Source: Paenibacillus gyeongsangnamensis (lineage in GTDB: Bacteria; Bacillota; Bacilli; Paenibacillales; NBRC-103111). Taken from it: a stretch of DNA of 64,000 bases. The stretch spans positions 1 through 64,000 of the forward strand of contig NZ_JAQAGZ010000027.1 of NCBI RefSeq assembly GCF_027533625.1, given 5' to 3'. Under the pieces are notes generated by a model. It ran no database searches and was not told the DNA's origin. It saw nothing but the letters and a program-made list of their open reading frames with translations. The position numbers and the translations under genes are program-made. Shown one piece after another: positions 33,794 to 42,897 of this stretch (positions are counted from its first letter, which is position 1; each line of letters starts with the position of its first letter).

Positions 33794-34165
33794 ATGAGCA
33801 CAGGAACCAATAAGAAGTATAATATTTCGGTGGAAGCGACCTTGGAAGTCATCGGAGGAAAATGGAAGTGCGTGATTCTCTGTCACTTGACGCGTGGAAA
33901 GAAGCGGACAAGTGATCTCAAGCGAATCATGCCCAGCATTACGCAAAAGATGCTAACCCAGCAACTGCGGGAACTGGAGGCGGACGGGATCGTCAACCGG
34001 ATTACGTATCATCAAGTGCCGCCCAAGGTCGAATACGAGCTGAGCGAATACGGGTGGAGCCTCAAGCCGATTCTGGATGCGCTTTGCTCCTGGGGAGAGG
34101 GCCATATTATTAAAGAATACGGCGATAAATTCACCGTATTGGAGGACAATATTTTAAATCATTGA
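33794..34165 (+). CDS. HxlR-family transcriptional regulator
   Basis: 123-residue winged-helix regulator. The characteristic segment IGGKWKCVILCHLTRGKKRTSDLKR and MLTQQLRELEADGIV are seen near residues 20-70. HxlR proteins sense aldehydes, quinones or thiol stress; a Cys is present in the first helix (KCVILC), which is the place where sensing cysteines occur in this family. ATG 33794 follows TGGAGGG. Divergent from the transporter gene and probably its regulator. Confidence 0.9.
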   Translation: MSTGTNKKYNISVEATLEVIGGKWKCVILCHLTRGKKRTSDLKRIMPSITQKMLTQQLRELEADGIVNRITYHQVPPKVEYELSEYGWSLKPILDALCSWGEGHIIKEYGDKFTVLEDNILNH

Positions 34166-34210
34166 GACGTGAACATGGATCTTTCCACGATTCCTTTGGA
34201 CGATAAAAAA

Positions 34211-34284
34211 GGAATACTTGAGCTAAGGCTTCAAGTATTCCCGAGAGAGTACCGCGTTGAGGTACTCTCTTTCTTTTTCTCTTG
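34211..34284 (+). terminator. Two tandem hairpins, second with T-rich tail
   Basis: Hairpin 1: GGAATACTTGA/TCAAGTATTCC (34211-34240). Hairpin 2: GAGAGAGTACC/GGTACTCTCTTTC (34243-34270), followed by a T-rich tail. Terminates the HxlR transcript. Confidence 0.8.
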
Positions 34285-34409
34285 ACTTAACTTTTCTCCT
34301 CACGATTAACATCGTGGCTCTATTTCAGTAACAAGGTGGTTCTCACTCGTTAACTCAATGGCTCTATGGCACCGAAATATTCAATCTTGTGGGTATTGAG
34401 ATATAACCC

Positions 34410-34562
34410 CTAAATTTCAATAAAGTAAATTGCTAGTCTAAGTCCTATCATTGTTTGTCGGGACTTAGGCTTGTTTCCGTAATTAAGTACTTTGTACACA
34501 GTAAATCCCACGGCACAAAATGCAAGGAAGATAAGTAAAAACACCAATAATAACGAAGGCAA
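34410..34562 (-). CDS. Possible small single-span membrane peptide
   Basis: A 50-residue open frame from TTG 34562 has a clean hydrophobic segment (PSLLLVFLLIFLAFCAVGF) followed by a basic end (NKPKSRQTM). The composition looks like a genuine single-span protein, but there is no good ribosome site. Reported because the gap from 34285 to 34814 has no other candidate; the rest of it is low-complexity with AGAAG-type repeats at 34600-34740, similar to 30720-30830. Confidence 0.35.
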   Translation of the reverse strand: MPSLLLVFLLIFLAFCAVGFTVYKVLNYGNKPKSRQTMIGLRLAIYFIEI

Positions 34563-34814
34563 GGAAATGCCTGATTATTATGTTCGCGGCGAAGAACTCA
34601 GAAAGTAGGGCGGTCAGAAGGCAAATCGAAAGTAACTTAGAAGTAAATTAGATGTAAACCAGAAGCAACTCAGAAGTAATAGCAAAGAAGGAAGATCGGA
34701 CGTAGATTAAGACGTAGATTAAGAAGTAGTTGGGCCAACTTATCTCTTTAAGTATATAATTGGGAACATTAAAGAAGAAAGATGAGGGGGATTGTAACCC
34801 TCACCTCACTTAGT

Positions 34815-35710
34815 AAACCCAGGTTCGATAGTAACGACCCCAGTTCACCAAAACGCGGACGTTCCCTCGGCCAAAGGCGGTAGTTAACCACAGGGTACAA
34901 CTAATGAACCTGGGGTCGCTAGTAGCGGCGTCTGGTTCAGTAACGCCCCGAAATCCGCGTTAGCCCGGCTTGTAATGAACCCAGGTTCGATAGTAACGAC
35001 CCCAGGTTCACCAAAACGCGGACGTTCCCTCGGCCAAAGGCGGTAGTGAACCACAGGGTACAACTAATGAACCTGGGGTCGCTAGTAGCGGCGTCTGGTT
35101 CAGTAACGCCCCGAAATCCGCGATAGCCCGGCTTGTAATGAACCCAGGTTCGATAGTAACGACCCCAGGTTCACCAAAACGCGGACGTTCCCTCGGCCAA
35201 AGGCGGTAATGAACCTCCGGGTACATTTACTAGCGAACCTGGGTTCACTAATAGCGGCGTCTGGTTCAGTAACGCTCCGAAATCCGCGTTAGCCCGAATT
35301 ATAGTGAACCCAGGTTCGTTAGTATCGAACCCAAGTTCACCAAAACGCGGACTTTCCCTCGGCCAACGGGCGATAGTGAACCACAGGGTACAACTAACGA
35401 ACCTGGGTTCACTAGTAGCGGCGTCTGGTTCAGTAACGCTCCGAAATCCGCGTTAGCCCGGATTATAGTGAACCCAGGTTCGTTAGTATCGAACCCAAGT
35501 TCACCAAAACGCGGACGTTCCCTCGGCCAACGGGCGATAGTGAACCACAGGGTACAACTAACGAATCCAGGTTCACCAAAACGCGGACGTTCCCTCGGCC
35601 ACCACCACCCACCAACATGCAGTGGTAAACCACAGGGTACAACTAGTGAACCCTTGTTCTCAACTATAGTCTCGCTGGCCTCGCTAGTAGCGGCGTTCAT
35701 GAACTTCCCC
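34815..35710. repeat. Tandem array of about 163-bp repeats
   Basis: Five copies start at about 34815, 34978, 35141, 35307 and 35470, with periods of 162-166 bases, and a shortened sixth piece ends near 35710. Each contains CCAAAACGCGGACGTTCCC, a stretch GAACCACAGGGTACAAC, the palindrome GAACC-CA/TG-GGTTC at both ends, and GTAGCGGCGTCTGGTTCAG. Copies diverge by small substitutions, and the last is partly replaced. The frames through it are not protein-like. Its function is unknown. Confidence 0.9.
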
Positions 35711-35770
35711 TAACAGCGCTGCCTGACCCGGCCAGCTTACCTCCCAACCGCCCACACACAAAAGCACAAC

Positions 35771-35803
35771 AAAAAAGCCTCCTCCGTAATGTGGAAGAGG
35801 CTT
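35771..35803 (-). terminator. Terminator of the small membrane gene
   Basis: Minus strand AAAGCCTCTTCC pairs with GGAGGAGGCTTTTTT. Confidence 0.85.
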
Positions 35804-35819
35804 TGTGTCCGTAAGCGTA

Positions 35820-35966
35820 TTATTTTACCGCGATGGAAGCTACCGTCGCCACGATGGCGATGACAAGCAAGATAGCGAAAAATACACCAAAGCCCATGGA
35901 AACGTCATGTAAATCGTCACGCTGCTCTTCGTATACGTGCAGTTCCGGGTGCTTATGCTCGCTCAT
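35820..35966 (-). CDS. Small membrane protein, 48 residues
   Basis: Short gene with a strong ribosome site (AAGGAGGAAC) eight bases before ATG 35966 and a terminator downstream. The product has a charged N-terminal half (SEHKHPELHVYEEQRDDLHD) and one transmembrane helix (FFAILLVIAIVATVASIAV). It somewhat resembles B. subtilis YqzM-type small proteins but I cannot assign a family. Divergent from trxA. Confidence 0.75.
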   Translation of the reverse strand: MSEHKHPELHVYEEQRDDLHDVSMGFGVFFAILLVIAIVATVASIAVK

Positions 35967-36102
35967 GAAAAAGTTCCTCCTTCAAGCTGCTGTCTGGAGA
36001 CGGCAACAGGTTATCCATCTTCGTAGTTATGCTTAGTATACCCAACTCTTCGGATAATTGTAAAGGATGTTAAAAGTGACAATTGTGCAAACTTTGGCTC
36101 GG

Positions 36103-36130
36103 TTGAAAAAGACGCTTAGTGTGGTATACT
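36103..36130 (+). promoter_or_regulatory. Promoter of trxA
   Basis: TTGAAA (36103-36108) and TATACT (36125-36130) with 16-base spacing, 44 bases before the trxA start. Confidence 0.65.
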
Positions 36131-36173
36131 TTACATGTTGACATTATTACTCGGCGAAGGGAGACCTTTTCTT

Positions 36174-36491
36174 ATGGCAATTGTAAATGTATCTGACCAA
36201 TCCTTTTCCAACGAAGTAGAAGGATCCGGTACGGTTCTTGTGGATTTCTGGGCGCCTTGGTGCGGACCTTGCAAAATGATCGCTCCGGTTCTCGAAGAGC
36301 TGGATAAAGAGCTCGCAGACAGCGTAAAGATCGCGAAAGTGAACGTGGATGACAACCCGGAATCCGCTTCCCGTTTCGGCGTGATGAGCATCCCGACCTT
36401 GATCGTGTTCAAGGACGGACAGCCTGTCGATAAAGTCGTCGGCTTCCAATCCAAGGACGCGCTGAAAAACGTGCTGAGCCGCCATCAATAA
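36174..36491 (+). CDS. trxA: Thioredoxin
   Basis: 105-residue thioredoxin with the active site WCGPC near residue 29 and cis-Pro loop MSIPTL. It keeps cytoplasmic disulfides reduced and donates electrons to ribonucleotide reductase and others. ATG 36174 follows AAGGGAG. Terminator downstream; uvrC follows separately. Confidence 0.97.
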   Translation: MAIVNVSDQSFSNEVEGSGTVLVDFWAPWCGPCKMIAPVLEELDKELADSVKIAKVNVDDNPESASRFGVMSIPTLIVFKDGQPVDKVVGFQSKDALKNVLSRHQ

Positions 36492-36516
36492 TTTGGCAGG
36501 CCTCAGGCCGCGTGAG

Positions 36517-36557
36517 AAAAAGCTCTTTTTCTGCTATTCTGGAAAAAGAGCTTTTTT
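36517..36557 (+). terminator. Terminator of trxA
   Basis: AAAAAGCTCTTTTTC pairs with GGAAAAAGAGCTTTTTT. Confidence 0.85.
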
Positions 36558-36602
36558 GTTGCCCCAAGGGGAACAGGGGTTTGGGAAGAGGGGAGAAGAG
36601 GC

Positions 36603-38768
36603 ATGACCAACGTAACGGGGGAACCGGATCGCCGCAAGATTATGGAAGCCATCAAGACGAAGCTGTCGCTCGTACCGGAGCAGCCTGGCTGCTACCTGAT
36701 GAAGAACCGGGACGGCACGATCATTTATGTCGGCAAGGCGAAGGTGCTTCGCAATCGGCTGCGCTCTTATTTTACGGGGAGCCATACGGCGAAGACGCAG
36801 GTCCTGGTCGGGGAAATCGTCGATTTCGAGTACATCGTGACCGGCAGCAATATAGAAGCGCTCATTCTCGAGTGCAACCTGATCAAAAAGTATCATCCGC
36901 GCTATAACGTTCTGCTGAAGGACGACAAGTCGTTTCCATACATTAAAATTACGAATGAAGCCCATCCGCGGCTGGAGGTCACCCGGCGGGTGGTGAAGGA
37001 TAGAGGCAAGTACTTCGGTCCGTATCCGAACGCCTACGCGGCCCAGGAAACGAAGAAGCTGCTCGACCGCCTGTACCCGCTGCGCAAATGCAAGACGCTG
37101 CCCGACAAGGTGTGTTTGTACTACCATCTCGGTCAATGCGTGGCGCCGTGCGAATATACGGTGGAGCAGGAGACCTACGATAAGATGGTTGGCGAGATCG
37201 CCCGTTTCCTGAACGGGGGCCATGACGAGATCAAGAACGACTTGACGCGCAAAATGCACGAAGCCGCGGAGGAGCTCAACTTCGAGCGGGCCAAAGAGCT
37301 GCGCGACCAGATCGTGCACATCGATGCCGTCATGGAAAAGCAAAAGATTACGACGATGGACGCCGTCGATCGGGACGTGTTCGGCTTCGCCGTAGACAAA
37401 GGCTGGATGTGCGTGCAGATTCTCTACATGCGCCAGGGCAAACTGATCGAGCGGCACGCGTCGATGTTCCCCTATTACGGGGAAGCGTACGACGATTTCC
37501 TGACGTTCGTGACGCAGTACTATAGCGATAACCCGGCGCTGCCGAAGGAAGTATTCCTGCCTTCTGCGGAGCAGGCTACGGGAGAAGCGTTACCCGGCAC
37601 CCGCAAGACGGAAGCTTCCGGCGCTCTTCCCATAACCGGCGTGTCCAGGGAGGCGGCAGCCTATCTGGAGCGGGTCTCGGCGGAGGATGCGCTGCACGAG
37701 ACGGTGCACGAACACGAACACGAGCAGTCCGAGCATAAGTCCGAGTCCGAGCTCGAGTCCGAACACAGGTCCGAGTCCCAGCACAAGCTCGAGTCCGAGT
37801 CCGAACTCAAGTCCGAGCACGAATCCGAACATGAGCTCGAGCTCGAGCCGGCAGCGGCTGCCGAAGCCAAATCCGACGTGAAGGAAGCGCTGGAAAGCTG
37901 GCTGAAGGTGAAGGTGCATTTGCCCCGCCGCGGGCTGAAGAAGAATATGGTCGATATGGCCTGCGACAACTCCAGGGTGGCGCTGGATGAGAAATTCCGG
38001 CTCATCGCGCGGGACGAGGAGCGAACGGTCAAGGCCGTCGAGAATCTCGGCGAGTGGCTCGGTACGGGCACGGTCCGACGCATCGAGGCATTCGACAACT
38101 CGAACATTCAAGGCGCGAGCCCGGTATCCGCGATGGTCGTCTTCACGGACGGCAAGCCGGACCGGAAGGAATACCGCAAGTACAAGGTCAAGACGGTGCA
38201 AGGGCCGGATGATTACGAGACGATGCGGGAAGTGGTGCGGAGGCGCTACGAGCGCGTGCTGAAGGAAGGGCTGCCGCTGCCCGATCTCGTCGTCATTGAC
38301 GGCGGGCGGGGACATATTGCCGCGGCGGTCGACGTGCTGGAGAACGAGCTCGGGCTGTTCATCCCGGTCTGCGGACTGGCGAAGGACAATAAGCACAAGA
38401 CGGCGCAGCTGCTGTTGGGAGACCCGGCGGAGGTCGTGCCGATTCCGCGCGACAGCCAGGAATTTTACCTGCTGCAGCGCATTCAGGAAGAAGTTCACCG
38501 CTTCGCGATCACGTTCCACCGCGAGACGCGGGCCAAGTCGATGATCGCTTCGCAGCTTGACGCGATCCCGGGCATCGGGGAGAAGCGGCGGAAGGCGATG
38601 CTGAAGCATTTCGGCTCGCTGAAGAAAATCAAAGAGGCCGAAGTCGCCGACTTCAAGCCTCTCGGTATCGGGGAAAAGCTCGCTTCGCAAATTCTTGCCG
38701 CGCTCAATGGTCCGGACGAGGAAACAGCGGACGGGCCGGAGCCGGAGGCGACGGAGGCCGACGTTTGA
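36603..38768 (+). CDS. uvrC: Excinuclease ABC subunit C with an unusual acidic/His/Ser insert
   Basis: 721 residues against about 600 usual. UvrC makes both cuts around a UvrB-bound lesion. Seen in order: GIY-YIG nuclease (QPGCYLMKNRDGTIIYVGKAK, about 28-50), Cys-rich strand (CYYHLGQCVAPC type, about 170), UVR motif (AAEELNFERAKELRDQI, about 230), C-terminal RNase H-like nuclease (EAFDNSNIQGASPVSAMVVF and DGGRGH, about 500-570) and helix-hairpin-helix repeats (IPGIGEKRRKAML, LGIGEKLASQIL). The extra 100 residues sit at about 320-430 and include an E/S/H/L repeat run. Its 3' end overlaps the convergent CPBP gene by 65 bases. Confidence 0.93.
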   Translation: MTNVTGEPDRRKIMEAIKTKLSLVPEQPGCYLMKNRDGTIIYVGKAKVLRNRLRSYFTGSHTAKTQVLVGEIVDFEYIVTGSNIEALILECNLIKKYHPRYNVLLKDDKSFPYIKITNEAHPRLEVTRRVVKDRGKYFGPYPNAYAAQETKKLLDRLYPLRKCKTLPDKVCLYYHLGQCVAPCEYTVEQETYDKMVGEIARFLNGGHDEIKNDLTRKMHEAAEELNFERAKELRDQIVHIDAVMEKQKITTMDAVDRDVFGFAVDKGWMCVQILYMRQGKLIERHASMFPYYGEAYDDFLTFVTQYYSDNPALPKEVFLPSAEQATGEALPGTRKTEASGALPITGVSREAAAYLERVSAEDALHETVHEHEHEQSEHKSESELESEHRSESQHKLESESELKSEHESEHELELEPAAAAEAKSDVKEALESWLKVKVHLPRRGLKKNMVDMACDNSRVALDEKFRLIARDEERTVKAVENLGEWLGTGTVRRIEAFDNSNIQGASPVSAMVVFTDGKPDRKEYRKYKVKTVQGPDDYETMREVVRRRYERVLKEGLPLPDLVVIDGGRGHIAAAVDVLENELGLFIPVCGLAKDNKHKTAQLLLGDPAEVVPIPRDSQEFYLLQRIQEEVHRFAITFHRETRAKSMIASQLDAIPGIGEKRRKAMLKHFGSLKKIKEAEVADFKPLGIGEKLASQILAALNGPDEETADGPEPEATEADV

Positions 38769-40359
38769 GCTTGCCGTGAATCCAATAGATCAGCCAGCCG
38801 ATCAGTGCCGGCAGCAGGAGATAAGCTCCGCCGGTTATAACCTGCATCGGCCCGCCCATGTACATGAGCGATAGCCCCATCAGGATGCTGTCCATGGCGG
38901 CATGGGCGAACAGCGCCGTCAGGAAGCCGTACCGAAGGAACGCATAACCGAAGATTAATCCGAGCACCGTTACTTCGATCAGCCGGGTATACACCGGGTA
39001 AATCGGGTACTGCGTGTGGCTCATGGCCCAGATGATACTGGGAAGAAGAACCGCGAGGAAGCGGTTCTTCGTTATTTTCAGGAAGAAGGCGATGCCGAAC
39101 AACCGGTAAACCGCTTCCTCCGAAATCGCGGCCGCCCACGCCATCAGCGGGAAAGCGGCGGGGTACAGCATATTGAACACAGAGTCGGACGGATCGCTGA
39201 CGGCCCACACATCGAACGCTTCGCCGGCAATAAAGAAGAGCAGCTGCTGCACGCCGAGCACGAACAGGCAGATGAGATAGCCGCGAACCATCGCGGATTT
39301 TACAGAGGCTCCGAAGCCGGCTTGTCGCCAGGAGGGCCAAGCCGTTACGCCGCGGTTCTGCCACAGTCGCCTGCCGGCGGATAAGGCGAAATAGGTGGAC
39401 AGGGCGAGCAAGCCGACGAAAATATTCATGAACCAAAGATAAAATAAGGTCTCCGGCCCGCTCGGGCCTTCCCCGTGCGACGTTCGGAAAGCGGGCAGCA
39501 TATTGAAATTATTCATGACATAGACCGCCAGGAACAGCAGGCTGAGCACGGTTCCTTTGACAAACGTAATCTCCCGCCTGTAACGTACCATGACATAAAC
39601 GGCGGACAGCGACATAAGAAGCGAGATGCCCATGCTGACTCGCGTCATCAGGGCAGCCCGGTCGTTCTGAGCCTGCTGCCAGGTCAGGAACGAGTCCGGT
39701 ACGGAGAAGCGGGGATGGAATGAGGTGACCTTCCCTTTGGTGACGGAGACAAGAACCTGCAGATGGGCTTCGCCTATAGCTTCCGTCTTGCTCTCGAAGA
39801 GATACCGGCCGCTCTTTGGCTCCGAGGAATCCTTCAGCACGAATTCCTCGGGCAAATAGCCCATATCCTTGAGCGTCTTCCGGGCCAGGCTCTCGCTGCC
39901 GCCCTCACCGGAGCTTGCCGGCGCGGTCCCTGTGCGGCCTGCGCTTCCCAGCTCCCAGCCCATAATTTCTTTGGTCGTAAAATTGACATCGATGTAATAG
40001 GTCGCCTTCGAATTCAGATCGTTGATTTCCACCTGATAATAATCGAGCGGGAACCGGTCGCCGTACCGCTTCAAATAATCGTCGTACAGCTTGATCTTCT
40101 GCACATAGCCGCTTCTTGCGGAGTAGGACTGGAAGATCACGTTCGTTTGGCGGTTCGCGGTTAAGGACAGCTGCTTCAGGGCGAACTGCTCTGCAGCCTG
40201 CGACGCTTGCGCCTTGGAAATTGCGGGAGTGCCCGACTTGTCTTCCTCAAGACTTGCTGACTTTGTAAGAAAGGGAGACAAGAAGGTAACACCCAAGTAG
40301 AGCGTCAGCCCGATAACGGCTAACAAAAGAAGGGACGGTTCGCTTCGGCGTGTTGGCAT
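38704..40359 (-). CDS. CPBP-family intramembrane protease with large extracytoplasmic N-terminal domain
   Basis: 551-residue membrane protein. One N-terminal helix is followed by an about 210-residue extracytoplasmic region, then about eight helices with the CPBP (Abi/Rce1) motifs: EEAVYR near residue 410, and IIWAMSHTQYP and FAHAAMD in later helices. Such proteins are putative glutamic/metallo-type membrane proteases. The extracytoplasmic part is unlike anything I recognise by name. ATG 40359 follows AAAGGAG; it converges with uvrC with a 65-base overlap. Confidence 0.8.
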   Translation of the reverse strand: MPTRRSEPSLLLLAVIGLTLYLGVTFLSPFLTKSASLEEDKSGTPAISKAQASQAAEQFALKQLSLTANRQTNVIFQSYSARSGYVQKIKLYDDYLKRYGDRFPLDYYQVEINDLNSKATYYIDVNFTTKEIMGWELGSAGRTGTAPASSGEGGSESLARKTLKDMGYLPEEFVLKDSSEPKSGRYLFESKTEAIGEAHLQVLVSVTKGKVTSFHPRFSVPDSFLTWQQAQNDRAALMTRVSMGISLLMSLSAVYVMVRYRREITFVKGTVLSLLFLAVYVMNNFNMLPAFRTSHGEGPSGPETLFYLWFMNIFVGLLALSTYFALSAGRRLWQNRGVTAWPSWRQAGFGASVKSAMVRGYLICLFVLGVQQLLFFIAGEAFDVWAVSDPSDSVFNMLYPAAFPLMAWAAAISEEAVYRLFGIAFFLKITKNRFLAVLLPSIIWAMSHTQYPIYPVYTRLIEVTVLGLIFGYAFLRYGFLTALFAHAAMDSILMGLSLMYMGGPMQVITGGAYLLLPALIGWLIYWIHGKLKRRPPSPPAPARPLFPRPDH

Positions 40360-40566
40360 GGAAGGAAGCTCCTTTAACGGCAAATGAGATCACGGAAGGC
40401 ATGTTTCAATCTATTCTTTAAAATTAGCATACATGCATATTCAAAATCCAATGAAAACGGAAGCATGCGCAGGATAATGGAAGAAAAGCAAAGCGAAATG
40501 GTAATGTAAGTGTTATCAAAACGGGTAGCATTCCCGTTTTCACTGCTTTTTCACTCCATAACGACT

Positions 40567-40595
40567 TTGTACTTCTGAAGAAAGAACATTATAAT
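40567..40595 (+). promoter_or_regulatory. Promoter of the c-di-AMP riboswitch/ktr transcript
   Basis: TTGTAC (40567-40572), 17-base spacer, TATAAT (40590-40595). A hairpin AAAACGGG/CCCGTTTT lies upstream at 40517-40540. Confidence 0.7.
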
Positions 40596-40611
40596 TCATA
40601 TCAATTGAATC

Positions 40612-40790
40612 GAAACAGCCGAATTTCTTTTAAGAAAACGGGGGAACCATGAGTTTAGGGGTGAATTCAGCCGGTCCGGCCGGTCCGCTGATAGGGTGCC
40701 TATATACCCGAATCCGACAGCTAACCTCGTAGGCTAATTTACAGGGACCAATACAACTCGAGGCATTGGGATCCCAGTGTCTTTTTTGTT
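40612..40790 (+). ncRNA. c-di-AMP riboswitch (ydaO/yuaA type) with expression-platform terminator
   Basis: The conserved block of this class, AATCCGACAGCTAACCTCGTAGGC (40710-40733 approx.), and the paired GGGGGAACCATGA segment near 40639 are both present. A stem GGCATTGGG/CCCAGTGTC followed by T-run at 40763-40790 forms a terminator 29 bases before the ktrB start. When c-di-AMP binds, the terminator should form and K+ uptake stop; this is the known mode for ydaO switches before potassium transporter genes. Confidence 0.93.
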
Positions 40791-40818
40791 TGTCCGAAAA
40801 ACGGAATTGAGGTGTACG

Positions 40819-42171
40819 ATGAAGCATTCGCCTAAGAAAATCGAGCTGACGCCCCCGCAAATTTTGGTCATCGGCTTCGCTTTAATCATTCTGACCGGCG
40901 CTACGCTGCTGACGCTGCCGATCGCGTCGGCCAAGGGGGCGTTGCTGCCTTTTCTGGATGCGCTCTTTACGGCGACCTCCGCCACTTGCGTAACGGGGCT
41001 AGTGGTCGTAGATACGGGAACGACGTTCTCGCTTTTCGGGCAAATCGTGATCGTGCTGCTGATTCAGATCGGGGGCCTCGGATTCATGACGATGGCGACG
41101 CTTGTAGCGTTCGCGCTGAAGAAACGCATTTCTTTGAAAGAGCGGCTCATTCTTCAAGAAGCGATGAACCAAGGCAGCATGGAAGGCATCGTCCGGCTCA
41201 TCCGCAAGGTAATTCTGTACTCCTTGACGATCGAATTCGTGGCGGCCGTGCTTTTCGCCACCCGCTGGTCCTTCGATCTGGGGCCGGGCCGGGCGATGTA
41301 TTACGGAATATGGCATGCCATCTCGTTCTTCAATAATGCCGGCTTCGATCTGTTCGGTTCGGTTACCGGTCCGTTCAGCAGCTTAACGGCCTATGCCGAC
41401 GATATACTGGTGAATGTCGTGGCTATAGGGCTAATCATCCTCGGCGGGATCGGCTTCCTCGTCATGTCGGACGTGATCGAGTATAAGAAGAATAAGCGCC
41501 TCTCCCTTCATTCCAAAGTCGTCCTCACGGCGACCGCCGCTTTGATCGTTATAGGTGCGGCGGTTATGTACATATTCGAGTATACGAACCCCAAGACGCT
41601 GGGCTCCCTGAACGAATTGGGCAAAGTGCTGGCCGCGTTCTTCCAATCGGTAACGACAAGGACGGCCGGGGCGAATACCATCGATCTCGGAAGCATGAGA
41701 CAGGCGTCGCAGTTTTTTATGATCATCCTGATGTTTATCGGGGCTTCGCCGGGTTCGACCGGCGGCGGTGTAAAGACGACGACCTTCACGGTGCTTATGG
41801 GCGCGGTCATCGCCATGATCCGCGGTAAGGAGGATATCGTGCTCTTCCATTACCGGCTCGGCAAGGACCGTATTCTTAAGGCGACGACCATGGTCATTCT
41901 TGCGTTAATGCTGGTAGTGTTCGTGTCCATGGTGCTGTCGACGACGGAAGCGCATTCCTTTCTCATGATTTTGTTCGAGGTCACCTCGGCCTTCGGCACC
42001 GTAGGTCTCACCATGGGATTGACCCAGGATTTGACCGGATTCGGCAAGATCATGATCGCATTAATGATGTTCGCAGGCAGGCTTGGACCGCTGACGCTGG
42101 CTTATGCCTTGGGGCCGAAAGCGGAGAAGGAATTGTATCGATACCCGGAAGGGAAAATTACAATCGGATAG
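40819..42171 (+). CDS. ktrB: Potassium uptake channel subunit KtrB/KtrD
   Basis: 450-residue Trk/Ktr/HKT channel subunit. The four pore loops are seen as TATSATCVTGL (about residue 50), FFNNAGFDL (about 180), QSVTTRTAGAN (about 290) and TSAFGTVGLTMG (about 400), and SPGSTGGGVKTTT follows pore 3. ATG 40819 with GAGGTG upstream. Controlled by the c-di-AMP riboswitch; pairs with the regulatory subunit encoded downstream. Confidence 0.93.
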   Translation: MKHSPKKIELTPPQILVIGFALIILTGATLLTLPIASAKGALLPFLDALFTATSATCVTGLVVVDTGTTFSLFGQIVIVLLIQIGGLGFMTMATLVAFALKKRISLKERLILQEAMNQGSMEGIVRLIRKVILYSLTIEFVAAVLFATRWSFDLGPGRAMYYGIWHAISFFNNAGFDLFGSVTGPFSSLTAYADDILVNVVAIGLIILGGIGFLVMSDVIEYKKNKRLSLHSKVVLTATAALIVIGAAVMYIFEYTNPKTLGSLNELGKVLAAFFQSVTTRTAGANTIDLGSMRQASQFFMIILMFIGASPGSTGGGVKTTTFTVLMGAVIAMIRGKEDIVLFHYRLGKDRILKATTMVILALMLVVFVSMVLSTTEAHSFLMILFEVTSAFGTVGLTMGLTQDLTGFGKIMIALMMFAGRLGPLTLAYALGPKAEKELYRYPEGKITIG

Positions 42172-42188
42172 GGGAAACGAGAGCAAAC

Positions 42189-42850
42189 ATGAAACGAATC
42201 AATATGCAGTGATCGGCCTGGGCCGGTTCGGCGCCAGTCTGGCAAAGGAGCTCATTCAGCTGGGCTATGAGGTATTAGGGATTGATAAGGACGAAGAAGC
42301 GGTGGATGAGCTTAGCGATAAGCTGACGCATGTCGTTGTTGCCGACTCAACCGATGAAGAAGTGCTGCGCTCCCTTGGGATCCGCAATTTCGATTGCGTC
42401 GTCGTAGCCATCGGCGACGATATTCAGGCGAGCATCCTGACGACGATTCTGCTGAAGGACATCGGCGTGAACAACGTCGTTACGAAAGCATTGTCCGAGC
42501 TCCACGGGAAGGTGCTGGAGAAAATCGGCGTAGACCGGGTGATATTCCCCGAACGGGATATGGGCATCCGGGTGGCCCACCAGCTTGTATCGCCTAATCT
42601 GCTCGATTATATCGAGCTGTCGAAAGAATATACGATCGCAGAGCTGTCTGTCCCCCGCTGCCTTGCCGGGAAAACGCTTAGGGAGCTGGATCCGAGGCAC
42701 CGTTTCGGCTGCAGCGTCGTCGCCATCAACAAGAAGAATAACGTCGTCATCGCGCCGACGGCGGAAGATACCGTGGAAGAGCGGGATGTCATGGTGCTGA
42801 TCGGGACGAAGCAGCAGATTGATCATTTCGAGCACGCTCTTATTCGTTAA
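42189..42850 (+). CDS. ktrA: KtrA/KtrC regulatory (RCK) subunit, start codon out of frame by one base
   Basis: RCK-domain protein. NAD/ATP-binding motif GLGRFGASL and Rossmann pattern follow at once, then the RCK_C domain (ELSVPRCLAGKTLRELDPR). It gates KtrB with nucleotides and c-di-AMP. The only natural start, ATG 42189 with AGGGGAAACGAG upstream, is in frame +1 relative to the body; one extra A in the AAA run after it would give MKTNQYAVIG, the family's usual start. As written, translation would need GTG 42207 or an internal start. The rest of the reading frame is complete to 42850. Confidence 0.8.
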
Positions 42851-42897
42851 ACCGACGAAGGGATAAAATACAGATAGCCCTGAGCGGGAGGCTGCTT

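Noticed and set aside
35299..35700. 133-residue minus-strand open frame through the tandem repeats
   Set aside because: It only reflects the absence of stop codons in the repeat unit; there is no ribosome site and composition is not protein-like.
34815..35710. GAACC-N2-GGTTC palindromes in the tandem array match the LexA core GAAC-N4-GTTC.
   Set aside because: The inner four bases (CCAG or CTGG) do not fit the purine/pyrimidine pattern of Firmicute LexA boxes, and the sites are a by-product of the repeated palindrome; no adjacent promoter is visible.
34815..35710. CRISPR array
   Set aside because: The unit is about 163 bases, repeated end to end without unique spacers, and no cas gene is present.
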